A DNA stretch of 64,000 bases from Sporichthyaceae bacterium (GTDB lineage: Bacteria > Actinomycetota > Actinomycetes > Sporichthyales > Sporichthyaceae): positions 1 through 64,000 of the forward strand of contig DATASX010000073.1 in the NCBI GenBank assembly GCA_036269075.1, read 5' to 3'. The notes below the pieces were generated by a model. It saw only the letters and a program-made list of their open reading frames with translations. It ran no database searches and had not been told where the DNA came from. Below are positions 51,299-59,138 of this stretch, one piece after another. Position 1 is the stretch's first letter; every line of letters starts with the position of its first letter. The position numbers and the translations under genes are program-made.

Positions 51299-52126
51299 GA
51301 GCAGTTCGAGGTGCTGATCCACCGGTTCGGCGCACCCGACGCCCGCAGCCTGTCCCCACAGGCCCGTGCCGACCTGCGCCGCGACGTGGTCGTGGCGGTG
51401 CGCGGCGGGATGAGCCGGCTGGAGGCTTCGCGCCGGTACAGCGTTTCCCGGCGCACCGTGGGCATCTGGGTCCGGGCCTACCAGCCGGGTGCGGTCCCGG
51501 CGAAGGAGCGACCGCGGGGCCGGCCGGCGAACCCCGTCCCGGAGCTCACCCCCCGGCAGTCGGCCTCGGTGCTGAGCGCGATGCACGCCGCAAATCCCTG
51601 CGTGCTCGGCCTGACCGGTCAGCTGTGGACGCGGCGGACCGTCGCGGACCTGATCCGGATCGAGACCGGCCACGAGTACGGCGCCGCCTGCATCGAGCAC
51701 TGCCTGACTCGGTGGCGGCTCACGGTCGAAGCGGTCGCCCCCGAGCCGGGACGGCCCTGGATGCCGGATCCCCAGCAGATCGTGCCGGGATCGCGCACTC
51801 TGCAGTTCAGCTGGCACGAGATTCCGGCAGCGGCGGCGAGTTCCGTTCCGGCGACGGTCGCCGGCGCACCGTGGCAGGCACTGGTCGCCGAGTCCGGCCA
51901 CGGGGGCAGTCACTTCCGCCTCCCGACCACGCCGGTTGAGATCGACACGGTCCGCCTGTTCGGTCGGCATCTGCTCCAGCAGGTGCAGCGCAACGTCCAC
52001 CTGGTCGTGCGCTGCTGGCCGCCGGACCGGGCGGATCTGCTCGACGCTTGGCAGGCCGACCCCGGGCCCGGGTTGGTAATCACCGCCGTACCGGTGGAAC
52101 GGTTCTCCTACGGGGAAATTTCATGA
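51263..52126 (+). CDS. IS630-like transposase-derived HTH protein
   Basis: 287 residues. The first ~130 resemble the N-terminus of IS630/Tc1-type transposases: a helix-turn-helix with GGMSRLEASRRYSVSRRTVGIWV, then an Arg/Pro linker (ERPRGRPANP) and a winged helix with LWTRRTVADLIRIETGHEYGAACIEHCLTRW. The C-terminal half is where the DDE nuclease would be, but no D-D-E pattern is seen. It is full-length and well coded, so it looks domesticated, probably as a DNA-binding regulator of its copper neighbours, rather than decayed. Start: ATG 51263 or 51293. Confidence 0.65.
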   Translation: MPGPNLPGPGMTEQFEVLIHRFGAPDARSLSPQARADLRRDVVVAVRGGMSRLEASRRYSVSRRTVGIWVRAYQPGAVPAKERPRGRPANPVPELTPRQSASVLSAMHAANPCVLGLTGQLWTRRTVADLIRIETGHEYGAACIEHCLTRWRLTVEAVAPEPGRPWMPDPQQIVPGSRTLQFSWHEIPAAAASSVPATVAGAPWQALVAESGHGGSHFRLPTTPVEIDTVRLFGRHLLQQVQRNVHLVVRCWPPDRADLLDAWQADPGPGLVITAVPVERFSYGEIS

Positions 52127-52290
52127 TCATTCGGGAACCGGTCGAGGGACGAATCGCCCAGGGCCTGTGAGGGTGCTGGGAATCGGCCCGAACGCCACCG
52201 GATCGCCCCTTGCCGAGTTTGGATCGCTGTTCGGGGGCAGCCTTCGCGTTTCGCCCCCGACAACGGACTCCTGACTGAGGGGAACCACCC

Positions 52291-52728
52291 ATGTACCGCA
52301 TCTCGACCATTGCCCGGCGGGGCGCACTCGCCGGTTCCTTCGCCGCCGCGCTGGCGCTCGGGTTGGCGGCCTGCGGCAGCTCGTCCGACAACGCTGCAGG
52401 GGCATCCAACGACAGCAGCTCGGTCACCACACCGTCCGACACCAGTGCGACTGCCACGCCCGCACCGACGACGGCACCGGCGGCCAAGCTGACGATCAAG
52501 TCCAACGCAGTGGCGCCAGGCAAGCTGACTGTCGCCCCTGGGGAGAAGGTGAACATCACCAACTCCGACAAGGTCGTCCACGAACTGGCCGACAGCAAGA
52601 ACAAGCTCTCCACAGGCAACATCAAGGCTGACGGGTCCGGGACACTCACCGCGCCGGACAAGGCCGGCACGTTCAAGCTGGTCGACCCGAAGCACTCTGC
52701 CACGCACCTGACCCTGATCGTCAGCTGA
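52291..52728 (+). CDS. lipoprotein with degenerate cupredoxin-like domain, paralogue 2
   Basis: 145 residues, lipobox LGLAAC (Cys28), a Ser/Thr/Pro/Ala linker to about residue 65, then the same domain as in the 8562 gene: NAVAPGKLTVAPGEKVNITNSD, HELAD and FKLVDPKHSATHLTLIV. As there, the Cys of the copper site is Asp and the Met is Thr, so no type 1 centre is expected, though the two or three His remain. GAGGGGAA precedes the ATG. Followed by its own terminator. Confidence 0.82.
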   Translation: MYRISTIARRGALAGSFAAALALGLAACGSSSDNAAGASNDSSSVTTPSDTSATATPAPTTAPAAKLTIKSNAVAPGKLTVAPGEKVNITNSDKVVHELADSKNKLSTGNIKADGSGTLTAPDKAGTFKLVDPKHSATHLTLIVS

Positions 52729-52736
52729 ATCGACCC

Positions 52737-52769
52737 GGTGCGGATCTGAGAGCTCGTCAGATCCGCACC
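52737..52769. terminator. hairpin after the second cupredoxin-like lipoprotein
   Basis: A 13-bp perfect stem (52737-52749 with 52757-52769) with a 7-nt loop, 8 nt after the stop codon. Confidence 0.8.
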
Positions 52770-52918
52770 GGCCCGAACAACTCGCCCTTTACCGCGGACC
52801 GGAACCGGCGCAGCATGAGAGCAGACCCGGAAAGACCGGGCCCCGAACCGGATGGCCGAATGCGCCACACCTGCCAGCTCGCTGCCCGACCGGCCCGCGA
52901 CACCCGGACCTGTCGCGC

Positions 52919-53398
52919 ATGACGCGCCGCGCCGGCCTCAGCTGGGTCGCGCACCTCGCGCCCGCCTGGCGCGACCGGGCCGACCTCACGGTGCTGGCCG
53001 AGCTCCCCGCGACCGGGTTTCCGGCTCTCTGGGAGGAACTCCCGGTCCGACACCTGCGGACCAATCTGTTCGAGGTCTGCGCGATCCCGTTCTTCGTCCG
53101 CAACGTGGCGCTGGGCGACGTCGTCGTCGCCACGGCATGCGGTGCCGACCGCCACCTGCTCGACTGCGTCGCGCACCGCGGCGGACGTCGGGTGTTCCGG
53201 GTCTGGTTCGACCGCTGCCCGCACCTGCGCGAGGAAATCCAGTGGGAGCTGACCGGACTCGGCGCGGTCACCGAATGGTTCGCGCGCAGCGTGCTCGCCG
53301 TGGACGCGGAGGACGCCGCTCACGCCGAGCTGATCGCCCACCACCTCGCCCAGCGCGAGCGGCTCGGTCAGCTCCATCACGAGGACGCCTGCGCCTGA
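52919..53398 (+). CDS. DUF4265-like protein
   Basis: 159 residues, soluble, with an N-terminal LWEELPVRHLRTNLFEVCAIPFFVRNVALGDVVVA segment characteristic of the DUF4265 family, whose members pair a small beta domain with a variable C-terminus. Here the C-terminus is His-rich (IAHHLAQRERLGQLHHEDACA). Function unknown. The ATG follows no strong ribosome site. Confidence 0.65.
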   Translation: MTRRAGLSWVAHLAPAWRDRADLTVLAELPATGFPALWEELPVRHLRTNLFEVCAIPFFVRNVALGDVVVATACGADRHLLDCVAHRGGRRVFRVWFDRCPHLREEIQWELTGLGAVTEWFARSVLAVDAEDAAHAELIAHHLAQRERLGQLHHEDACA

Positions 53399-53705
53399 GC
53401 CGCACCATGGTGTTCCCCGTCCGGAAGTGTATTGGACGATTTCTGGTGCATCAATGGACATTTGCGCGGTGCCGCAACAATTCTCGTGCCGCATTCGCAA
53501 TATTGGTCATCGGGCAATTAATTCGCCGACCGGCGAATCGGGCATTCCCGGCAATGCCGGAGCAATCGGACGGATTCAGGTGGCGATTTTTCGGTAATCC
53601 GCGGAACGAATTCGCCCGCCGGCCCTGGAGGGGGTCACTTTCGGCTGCCAGCATCAACGCCGGCGCCGGTCGGCGTCGAGGACCACTCACGACGGCGGGC
53701 GGAAC
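53399..53705. other. AT-richer intergenic region
   Basis: 307 bp with clearly lower GC than its neighbours and TATTGG, CAATATTGG and GATTTTTCGG tracts; likely the promoter region of the secreted protein that follows. No gene or hairpin of note. Confidence 0.5.
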
Positions 53706-55019
53706 TTGCGGGCCAGGACTTCGGCGCTCACCTTCGTGGGCGCCCTGGTGGTCGGGGCACTCGCCCCGGGCGCCGGACTGAACCCACTGGGGATGCTGCA
53801 CGCCGCCGCCCGGCCGCAGGCCCCCCACGGGCCGGGCCGACTGCCGGGTGCGCTCGGTCCGGCCCATCCGGTGATCGACGCGATCGCACCGCCGGACTCG
53901 CTGTCGCCCGCGGCCCGACACACCCCACCGGCAACCGGCGGCCCGCACTGCGACGGCGCACAACCGCGCGGCGGCACCGCGGCCTATCAAGGGCCGTCGG
54001 TCTCGGGCCTGTACGACCGGCTGTTCAGCCCGAACACGTTGGTGCCGAACCTGAGTTCGTTCATCCCGCAGTCGTTGGTGGACTGGCCGGACTGGGACGG
54101 CGCCGGCCACGATTTGCTGCTGCTGGGCATGTACCGAGCCGGTTCGCCGTCCTACCTCGTCGGCATCGATCCGGACGCGAGCCGGGTGGTCGCGACGGTC
54201 GCGGTCGAGGAGTCGCACCTCGGCGGTCTGGCTTTCCTCGGCGACTGGTTGTTCACCGGCGACAACCCGTGGCCGCATCCCGGCTCGCCGACCGTGCGCC
54301 GGTACCGCGTCGCGGAACTCCGGAACACGATGCTGCAGGCGGCGGCCTACGGGTCGCAGCCGTATCTGCGCGGCGACGGCCCGCGCCAACCGGTGCACGC
54401 GACAGACTTCATGGCCACCGACGGCGATTCGATGTACGCCGGCAACCACGGCAACCCGGCCGACGGAGTGATGTACCGCTACAGCCTCGACGACAACGGC
54501 TGGTTGCGCGCGGAGCAAGGCCCCTGGGCAGTGCCGGCCCGGGCGCAGGGCCTGGTCATCACGCCGGACGACTTCGTCTTCTCCACCGACAACAACACCG
54601 GCCGTGGGGAACTGGTCGTGGTGCGCCGCGAGAGCCCCGGCGGGCACCCGCGCCCGATCGGTTGTATCTGGATGCCTTCGATGCCGGAAGGGATCGCGGT
54701 GCACCACCGGAACCTGCTCGCGACGTTCGAGAGCGGCGCCGCACGGTACTCCCGCGACGATCCGACCAACCGGATCAGTCATCTGCACTCCGGATCGCTC
54801 GGCGCATTGCTGTCCACCGTCGACCCGGTGGCGTTGGACGCCGAGAACGCCTTGGGGATCGCGCCCGCCGCATCGGATCCGGCCTTCGAGCCGGCGAATT
54901 CCGCGGCGCCGCCGACGGTGCGCGCCTCGGATGCCGCAGACCTCTACGCCTCGCAGCAGCGGCCTGCGCCGGTTCGGTTCTCCGACGCCCGCGACCAGTA
55001 CGAGCGGCACAGCGGCTGA
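53706..55019 (+). CDS. secreted protein of unknown function, propeller-like
   Basis: 437 residues with an N-terminal signal sequence (about 6-24), a Pro/Ala-rich stretch to about 95, then a globular part with strand-rich repeats (YLVGIDPDASRVVATVAVEE, LGGLAFLGDWLFTGDN, GVMYRYSLDDNGWL, GLVITPDDFVFSTDNNTG). The pattern suggests a beta-propeller with DNNTGRGELVVVRRE-type blades, but no enzyme family is recognised. TTG start with GGCGGA upstream; no better ATG exists. It lies beyond the copper block and stands alone. Confidence 0.68.
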   Translation: MRARTSALTFVGALVVGALAPGAGLNPLGMLHAAARPQAPHGPGRLPGALGPAHPVIDAIAPPDSLSPAARHTPPATGGPHCDGAQPRGGTAAYQGPSVSGLYDRLFSPNTLVPNLSSFIPQSLVDWPDWDGAGHDLLLLGMYRAGSPSYLVGIDPDASRVVATVAVEESHLGGLAFLGDWLFTGDNPWPHPGSPTVRRYRVAELRNTMLQAAAYGSQPYLRGDGPRQPVHATDFMATDGDSMYAGNHGNPADGVMYRYSLDDNGWLRAEQGPWAVPARAQGLVITPDDFVFSTDNNTGRGELVVVRRESPGGHPRPIGCIWMPSMPEGIAVHHRNLLATFESGAARYSRDDPTNRISHLHSGSLGALLSTVDPVALDAENALGIAPAASDPAFEPANSAAPPTVRASDAADLYASQQRPAPVRFSDARDQYERHSG

Positions 55020-55505
55020 CCGGATTCGCGACAACCTGACGCATCGTCAGATCAGGAGGTGGTGGGGTGGGAGCCTGACCGTCCCGGGATCCGGCTCCCA
55101 CCCCGGCAGGCCGCCCGACTGTGCACCCGGATCGGGCCCGGCCCGCCGCGCGAATGGTCTCCCCCAGACCGAAGAAACCACCGCGACGCCAATGTTGTGG
55201 CGCTCCCCGGCGCCACGAGAGTTGTGCATCGCTCCGCAACAACGATAACCGTAAGTAACAATCGCCGCGCCACCATTCTGATGTGATCGGGCACACGGAC
55301 TCCCAGCCATTCCGTCGGCATTTGTTCGCGAAGAATTTCCGCACCGGAAATACGGCCGACGAAGGCCCGCCGCCGAGTTGCGGCCACTTACCAGATCGGG
55401 CCCGGCAGGCCCGCCGTGCCCGGGAGGAGTCGAGCACCGCAATCCGGGTAGGTCGACCCCGGCCCAGGCGCCGCCGGGGCCGGACGCACAGGGGGCGACG
55501 GCGAG
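55020..55505. other. intergenic region with palindrome and hairpin
   Basis: 486 bp with no gene. At 55035-55051 lies CCTGACG-CAT-CGTCAGA, a member of the recurring palindrome set, and at 55064-55104 a 12-bp stem with 17-nt loop, probably the terminator of the preceding gene. Segment 55230-55360 is lower in GC, likely promoter DNA. Confidence 0.55.
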
Positions 55506-56201
55506 TTGATCTCGTACCGGCAGGGCGTTGGGTCGGACACCGCGGTGGTCAGCTTCGTCATCGAACCCGCGCCTGAGTACTCCGGAGGTGCGATCGCGGT
55601 GGTCGGTGACTTCAACGGTTGGGACCCGAGTCGCCACGAGTTCGCGCCCGGCGACGACGGCCGATGGCGGGTCAACGTCGAACTGCACACCGGCCGTCAC
55701 TACGCCTTCCGGTACGTGACCGAGAGCGGCCACTGGTTCGACGAGCCCGACGCCCACGGCCATCAGGACAACGGCGTCGGCCAGGCCGACTGCATCCTCG
55801 ACCTGACCGGCCCCACCGAACCCGCCCCCCGCCCCGCGGGCCTCGACCTCAACGCGATCCGCGCACGTGTCCAGGCCGCCACCGCCGGCCCGTGGGAACG
55901 CCACGGCTGCGACGTGCTGGCCGCCGGCCAACCGGTGCTGCGCGGGCGCGACGGCGACCCGATTCAGCGCCGGCAGGCCGACCTAGACGCCGAGTTCGTG
56001 GCCCACGCCCGCACGGACATCACCACGTTGCTGGCGGCCCTCGACGCAACGACGGGCGCCCCGCCGACCGCTGAACGGCCCGAGGGGCGCGGCGCCCACT
56101 CACGCCCTGCTCGCGGGGCCGACAGCCCGGCGCCCGCCCGCTTCCAGCTGCGCTCGGGCCTGGACGGCGCGCGGGCGATGCTCAACCGGCAGAACCCCTG
56201 A
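55506..56201 (+). CDS. protein with N-terminal glycogen-binding (CBM48/isoamylase N) domain
   Basis: 231 residues. The first ~95 form an early-set domain of the kind found in glycogen branching and AMPK-beta proteins: VSFVIEPAPEYSGGAIAVVGDFNGWDPSRHEF and VNVELHTGRHYAFRYVTESGHWFDEP. The rest is helical with no catalytic domain, ending in a low-complexity, Arg/Pro/Ala-rich tail. It may target a partner to glycogen or act as a regulatory scaffold. The TTG start is tentative; GACGGCGAG precedes it. Confidence 0.68.
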   Translation: MISYRQGVGSDTAVVSFVIEPAPEYSGGAIAVVGDFNGWDPSRHEFAPGDDGRWRVNVELHTGRHYAFRYVTESGHWFDEPDAHGHQDNGVGQADCILDLTGPTEPAPRPAGLDLNAIRARVQAATAGPWERHGCDVLAAGQPVLRGRDGDPIQRRQADLDAEFVAHARTDITTLLAALDATTGAPPTAERPEGRGAHSRPARGADSPAPARFQLRSGLDGARAMLNRQNP

Positions 56202-56230
56202 GCCACCAACGGCGCCCGCAGATCCCCCGT

Positions 56231-56287
56231 CTTCTGGCGTGTCGCGCGCCCTTCCCCTGCCGGGAAGGGCGCCCGACGCGCCAGAAG
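56231..56287. terminator. very long hairpin
   Basis: Nested stems, an outer 14 bp with one G-T pair (56231-56244 with 56274-56287) and an inner 11-bp perfect stem (56246-56256 with 56262-56272), with a 5-nt loop. It isolates the zinc operon from upstream transcription. Confidence 0.85.
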
Positions 56288-56330
56288 ATGCGGTGTTCGC
56301 GGGCCGGGCACGCGGGCCTCGCGGTTGTTC

Positions 56331-56349
56331 AATGGAAACCGTTTCCATT
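56331..56349. promoter_or_regulatory. Zur-like box 1
   Basis: AATGGAAACCGTTTCCATT is a perfect palindrome (8-bp arms around CCG) resembling the actinobacterial Zur consensus (ATGAAAACG-type arms). It lies 41 bp before the GTG of the metal-binding protein gene, predicting repression by zinc. Confidence 0.72.
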
Positions 56350-56356
56350 AGTCTGT

Positions 56357-56371
56357 TGGGAACGGTTTTCA
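56357..56371. promoter_or_regulatory. Zur-like box 2
   Basis: TGGGAACGGTTTTCA is an imperfect palindrome of the same form as box 1, with the arms TGAAAAC/GTTTTCA partly kept, ending 18 bp before the start codon. Two tandem Zur sites are usual for strongly controlled operons. Confidence 0.55.
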
Positions 56372-56389
56372 TCACCAGCGGGGGTCGCT

Positions 56390-57397
56390 GTGCATGTCAC
56401 GGGCAGGGTCGCCGGGCAACTGGCCCGGTGCGCCGCCTGTCTGACTCTGATCGGCGGGTGCGCCACCGCGCCACCGGCCGACGACGCCTCCGGCCCGACG
56501 ACGGCCAGTTCCTCCGCGCGCCCGGCCGACGCGGCGGCGCCGGCGTCGGCGGCCGTCTCCGCGACGCCGACCACCCCGCGATTGACGGTTGTCGCCGCCG
56601 AGAACGTCTGGGGCTCGATCGCGGCCCAACTGGGCGGCGACCGGGTCTCCGTCAGCTCCATCGTTGTCAACCCGAACGCCGATCCACACGATTACGAGCC
56701 GACCCCGGCCGACGCCCGCCGCATCGTCGCCGCCCGTCTGTTCATCCAGAACGGCATCGGTTACGACACTTCGTGGGCTCCGAAGCTCGTCGCGGCCAAC
56801 CCCGAACCGGGGCGCGACGTGCTCACCGTCGGCGACGTGCTCGGTCTGAAGGACGGCGACAACCCGCACCAGTGGTACTCCCACGACGGCGTGCTGAAGA
56901 TGGTCGACGCGATCGTCGCGGAGTACCTGCGGCTCGACGCGGCCGATTCCGCGACGTTCGAGAGGAACAAGCACGACTTCGAGTCCGACGCACTGGTCCG
57001 CTACTCCGAGTTGGAGTCGCGCATCCGCGACAAGTACCGGGGCACCCCGATCGGCGCCTCCGAGTCGATCGCCACCCCGCTGGCCGACTCGCTGGACCTG
57101 AATCTGCTCACCCCGGCGACGTTCCTCACCGCGATCAGCGAAGGCACCGACCCGACCGCGGCCGACAAGTCGACGATCGACGACCAGATCAAGAACCGGC
57201 AGATCAAGGTCTACCTCTACAACTCGCAGAACGCGACGCCGGACGTCAGCACGCAGGTGACCGAGGCCAAGGCCGTCGGCGTCCCCGTCTGCGTGATCAC
57301 CGAGACGCCGCAACCGGCGGACGCAACGTTCCAGGACTGGATGGTGAGCGAGTTGTCGCAACTCGAGGCAGCTCTCGCGCAGGCGACGGGGAGCTAG
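56390..57397 (+). CDS. znuA: zinc (or manganese) ABC transporter substrate-binding lipoprotein
   Basis: 335 residues, lipobox LIGGC (Cys24), then a cluster A-I metal-binding protein. Ligand candidates: His in NADPHDYEP and His in NPHQWYSH, while the third position reads GASESIATP with Glu where zinc-specific ZnuA has His. Such Glu/Asp sets occur in manganese proteins, so specificity is open; the Zur-like boxes argue for zinc. The usual long His-rich loop is absent. GTG 56390 has GGGGGT upstream; the region to 56288 is promoter, not coding. Four bases precede the ATPase gene. Confidence 0.88.
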   Translation: MHVTGRVAGQLARCAACLTLIGGCATAPPADDASGPTTASSSARPADAAAPASAAVSATPTTPRLTVVAAENVWGSIAAQLGGDRVSVSSIVVNPNADPHDYEPTPADARRIVAARLFIQNGIGYDTSWAPKLVAANPEPGRDVLTVGDVLGLKDGDNPHQWYSHDGVLKMVDAIVAEYLRLDAADSATFERNKHDFESDALVRYSELESRIRDKYRGTPIGASESIATPLADSLDLNLLTPATFLTAISEGTDPTAADKSTIDDQIKNRQIKVYLYNSQNATPDVSTQVTEAKAVGVPVCVITETPQPADATFQDWMVSELSQLEAALAQATGS

Positions 57398-57400
57398 GGC

Positions 57401-58282
57401 ATGACCGGGGCCTCGGTTCATCCCATGGCAGCGCCCGGCGCGGTGGCGGCGGGCGGTCCGGTCGTCGAGCTCGACAACCTCGCGGCGACCGTCGGCGGCC
57501 GGTCCCTGTGGAGCGGGCTCAACCTGAGCGTGCGGGCCGGTGAGTTCGTGGCGATCCTCGGCCGCAACGGCGCAGGCAAGTCGACGCTGCTGCGGATGCT
57601 GCTCGGTCGGCACCCGTACGCGGCCGGCCGGCTCGAGGTGCTCGGCGAGCGACCCGGAATCGGCGGTGCCGCGGTGGGCTACCTGCCGCAGCGGCGCAGC
57701 TTCGACTCCTCAGTACGCATCCGGGGTATCGACGTCGTGCGCCTGGGCCTCGACGGCCACCGGTGGGGCGTGCCGCTGCCCGGCGGCGGCCCGGACGGGC
57801 GGCGGCGCGCGGCCGGGGCCCGAGTGGCCGAGGCGATCGAACTGGTCGGGGCCTCCGCCTACGCGTCCCGCCCGGTCGGGGAGTGCTCCGGCGGGGAGCA
57901 GCAGCGACTGTTGATCGCCCAGGCCCTGGTGCGCCGGCCCCGACTGCTGCTGCTCGACGAGCCGCTGGACTCCCTCGACCTGCCCAACCAGGCGGCGATC
58001 GCCGCGCTGATCGCGTCGGTGTGCCACAGCCAGGGCGTGGCGGTGCTGATGGTCGCGCACGACGTGAACCCGATCCTGCCGTTCCTGGACCAGGTCGTAT
58101 ACCTGGGCCACGACGCGGCGGCAAGCGGGCGACCGGAGGACGTCATCACCGGCCCGACGCTGTCCCGGGTCTTCGACACCCCGGTCGAGGTGCTGCGGAC
58201 CTCGGACGGCCGGCTGGTCGTCGTCGGCGGATCGCACGTGCACGACGAGTCCGGGTACGTCGAGGGCGGGCGTGTCCACTGA
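57401..58282 (+). CDS. znuC: zinc/manganese ABC transporter ATP-binding protein
   Basis: 293 residues with Walker A GRNGAGKSTLL, Q-loop YLPQRRSF, signature CSGGEQQRLLIAQAL, Walker B LLLLDEPLDSLD and switch VAHDVNP. The C-terminal 60 residues carry a second His-containing stretch. The start overlaps nothing and lies 3 bp after the znuA stop; ATG 57401 (an in-frame ATG eight codons later is an option). Overlaps the first permease gene by 11 bp. Confidence 0.9.
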   Translation: MTGASVHPMAAPGAVAAGGPVVELDNLAATVGGRSLWSGLNLSVRAGEFVAILGRNGAGKSTLLRMLLGRHPYAAGRLEVLGERPGIGGAAVGYLPQRRSFDSSVRIRGIDVVRLGLDGHRWGVPLPGGGPDGRRRAAGARVAEAIELVGASAYASRPVGECSGGEQQRLLIAQALVRRPRLLLLDEPLDSLDLPNQAAIAALIASVCHSQGVAVLMVAHDVNPILPFLDQVVYLGHDAAASGRPEDVITGPTLSRVFDTPVEVLRTSDGRLVVVGGSHVHDESGYVEGGRVH

Positions 58283-59138
58283 CCCGCACCTGACCTGGAA
58301 CCTGGTCACCGATCTGCGGCAGATCTGGTCGCTGCCCTCGATGGTCAACGCCTACCGGGCAGGCAGCATCATCGCGGTGGTCGCCGGAATTGCAGGCTGG
58401 TTCCTCGTGCTGCGCCGGCAGGCCTTCGCCGCGCACACCGTCGCGGTCGCCGGGTTCCCCGGCGCGGCCGGCGCGGTGCTGCTCGGGGCCGGCGCCGAGT
58501 GGGGTTACTACGGCGGGTGCATCGGCGCCGCACTGGTGCTGGCCGCACTGGCCGCGCCCGGCTCGGCCGGTCCGGCCCGCGACTCCTCGCTGACCGGCGT
58601 GGTGCAGGCGTTCGTCCTGGCCTGCGGCATGTTGTTCGCCTCGCAGTATCACGGCTTCCTCAACGGCGTGAACGCCTTGCTGTTCGGCACTTTCCTCGGG
58701 GTGACCGACCGCGACGTGCACACGGTCGCCCTCGTCGCGGTGGTCGCGACGGTTGCGCTGGTCGCGATCGGTCGACCGTTGTTGTTCGCCTCGGTGGACC
58801 CGGCGGTCGCGGCCGCGCGCGGGGTTCCGGTGCGGGCGCTGGGGGTGGCGTTCCTGCTCGTGCTCGGCGCCGTGGTGGCGCAGGTGTCGCAGACGACCGG
58901 TTCGTTGCTGGTCTTCGCGTTGCTGGTGACGCCGGCCGCGACGGCCCAACTGGTCACCGCCCGGCCCCTGCTGGGGCTGGCGCTGTCGGTCGGGCTGGCC
59001 GAGTTGGTGGTCTGGTTCGGGCTCGGTGCGGCGTACTTCTCCCCCTATCCGATCGGGTTCTTCGTCTCGACGTTCGCCTTCGCGACCTGGGTACTGGCCT
59101 GGGCCGGCTCGACGCTGGCACGGACGGTGCGCGCATGA
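58272..59138 (+). CDS. znuB: metal ABC transporter permease 1
   Basis: 288 residues, about eight membrane helices, ABC-3 family: RAGSIIAVVAGIAGWFLVLRRQAFAAHTVAVAGFPGA at the start, with the conserved AHTVA segment, and VDPAVAAARGVPVRAL in the cytosolic coupling loop. The GTG start lies inside the end of the ATPase gene. Forms a pair with the next gene product, probably a heterodimeric channel. Confidence 0.9.
   Translation: MSTDPHLTWNLVTDLRQIWSLPSMVNAYRAGSIIAVVAGIAGWFLVLRRQAFAAHTVAVAGFPGAAGAVLLGAGAEWGYYGGCIGAALVLAALAAPGSAGPARDSSLTGVVQAFVLACGMLFASQYHGFLNGVNALLFGTFLGVTDRDVHTVALVAVVATVALVAIGRPLLFASVDPAVAAARGVPVRALGVAFLLVLGAVVAQVSQTTGSLLVFALLVTPAATAQLVTARPLLGLALSVGLAELVVWFGLGAAYFSPYPIGFFVSTFAFATWVLAWAGSTLARTVRA

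Noticed and set aside
52745-52761. A further CTGACG-type palindrome
   Set aside because: Its left arm differs at two positions and it lies within a better 13-bp terminator stem.
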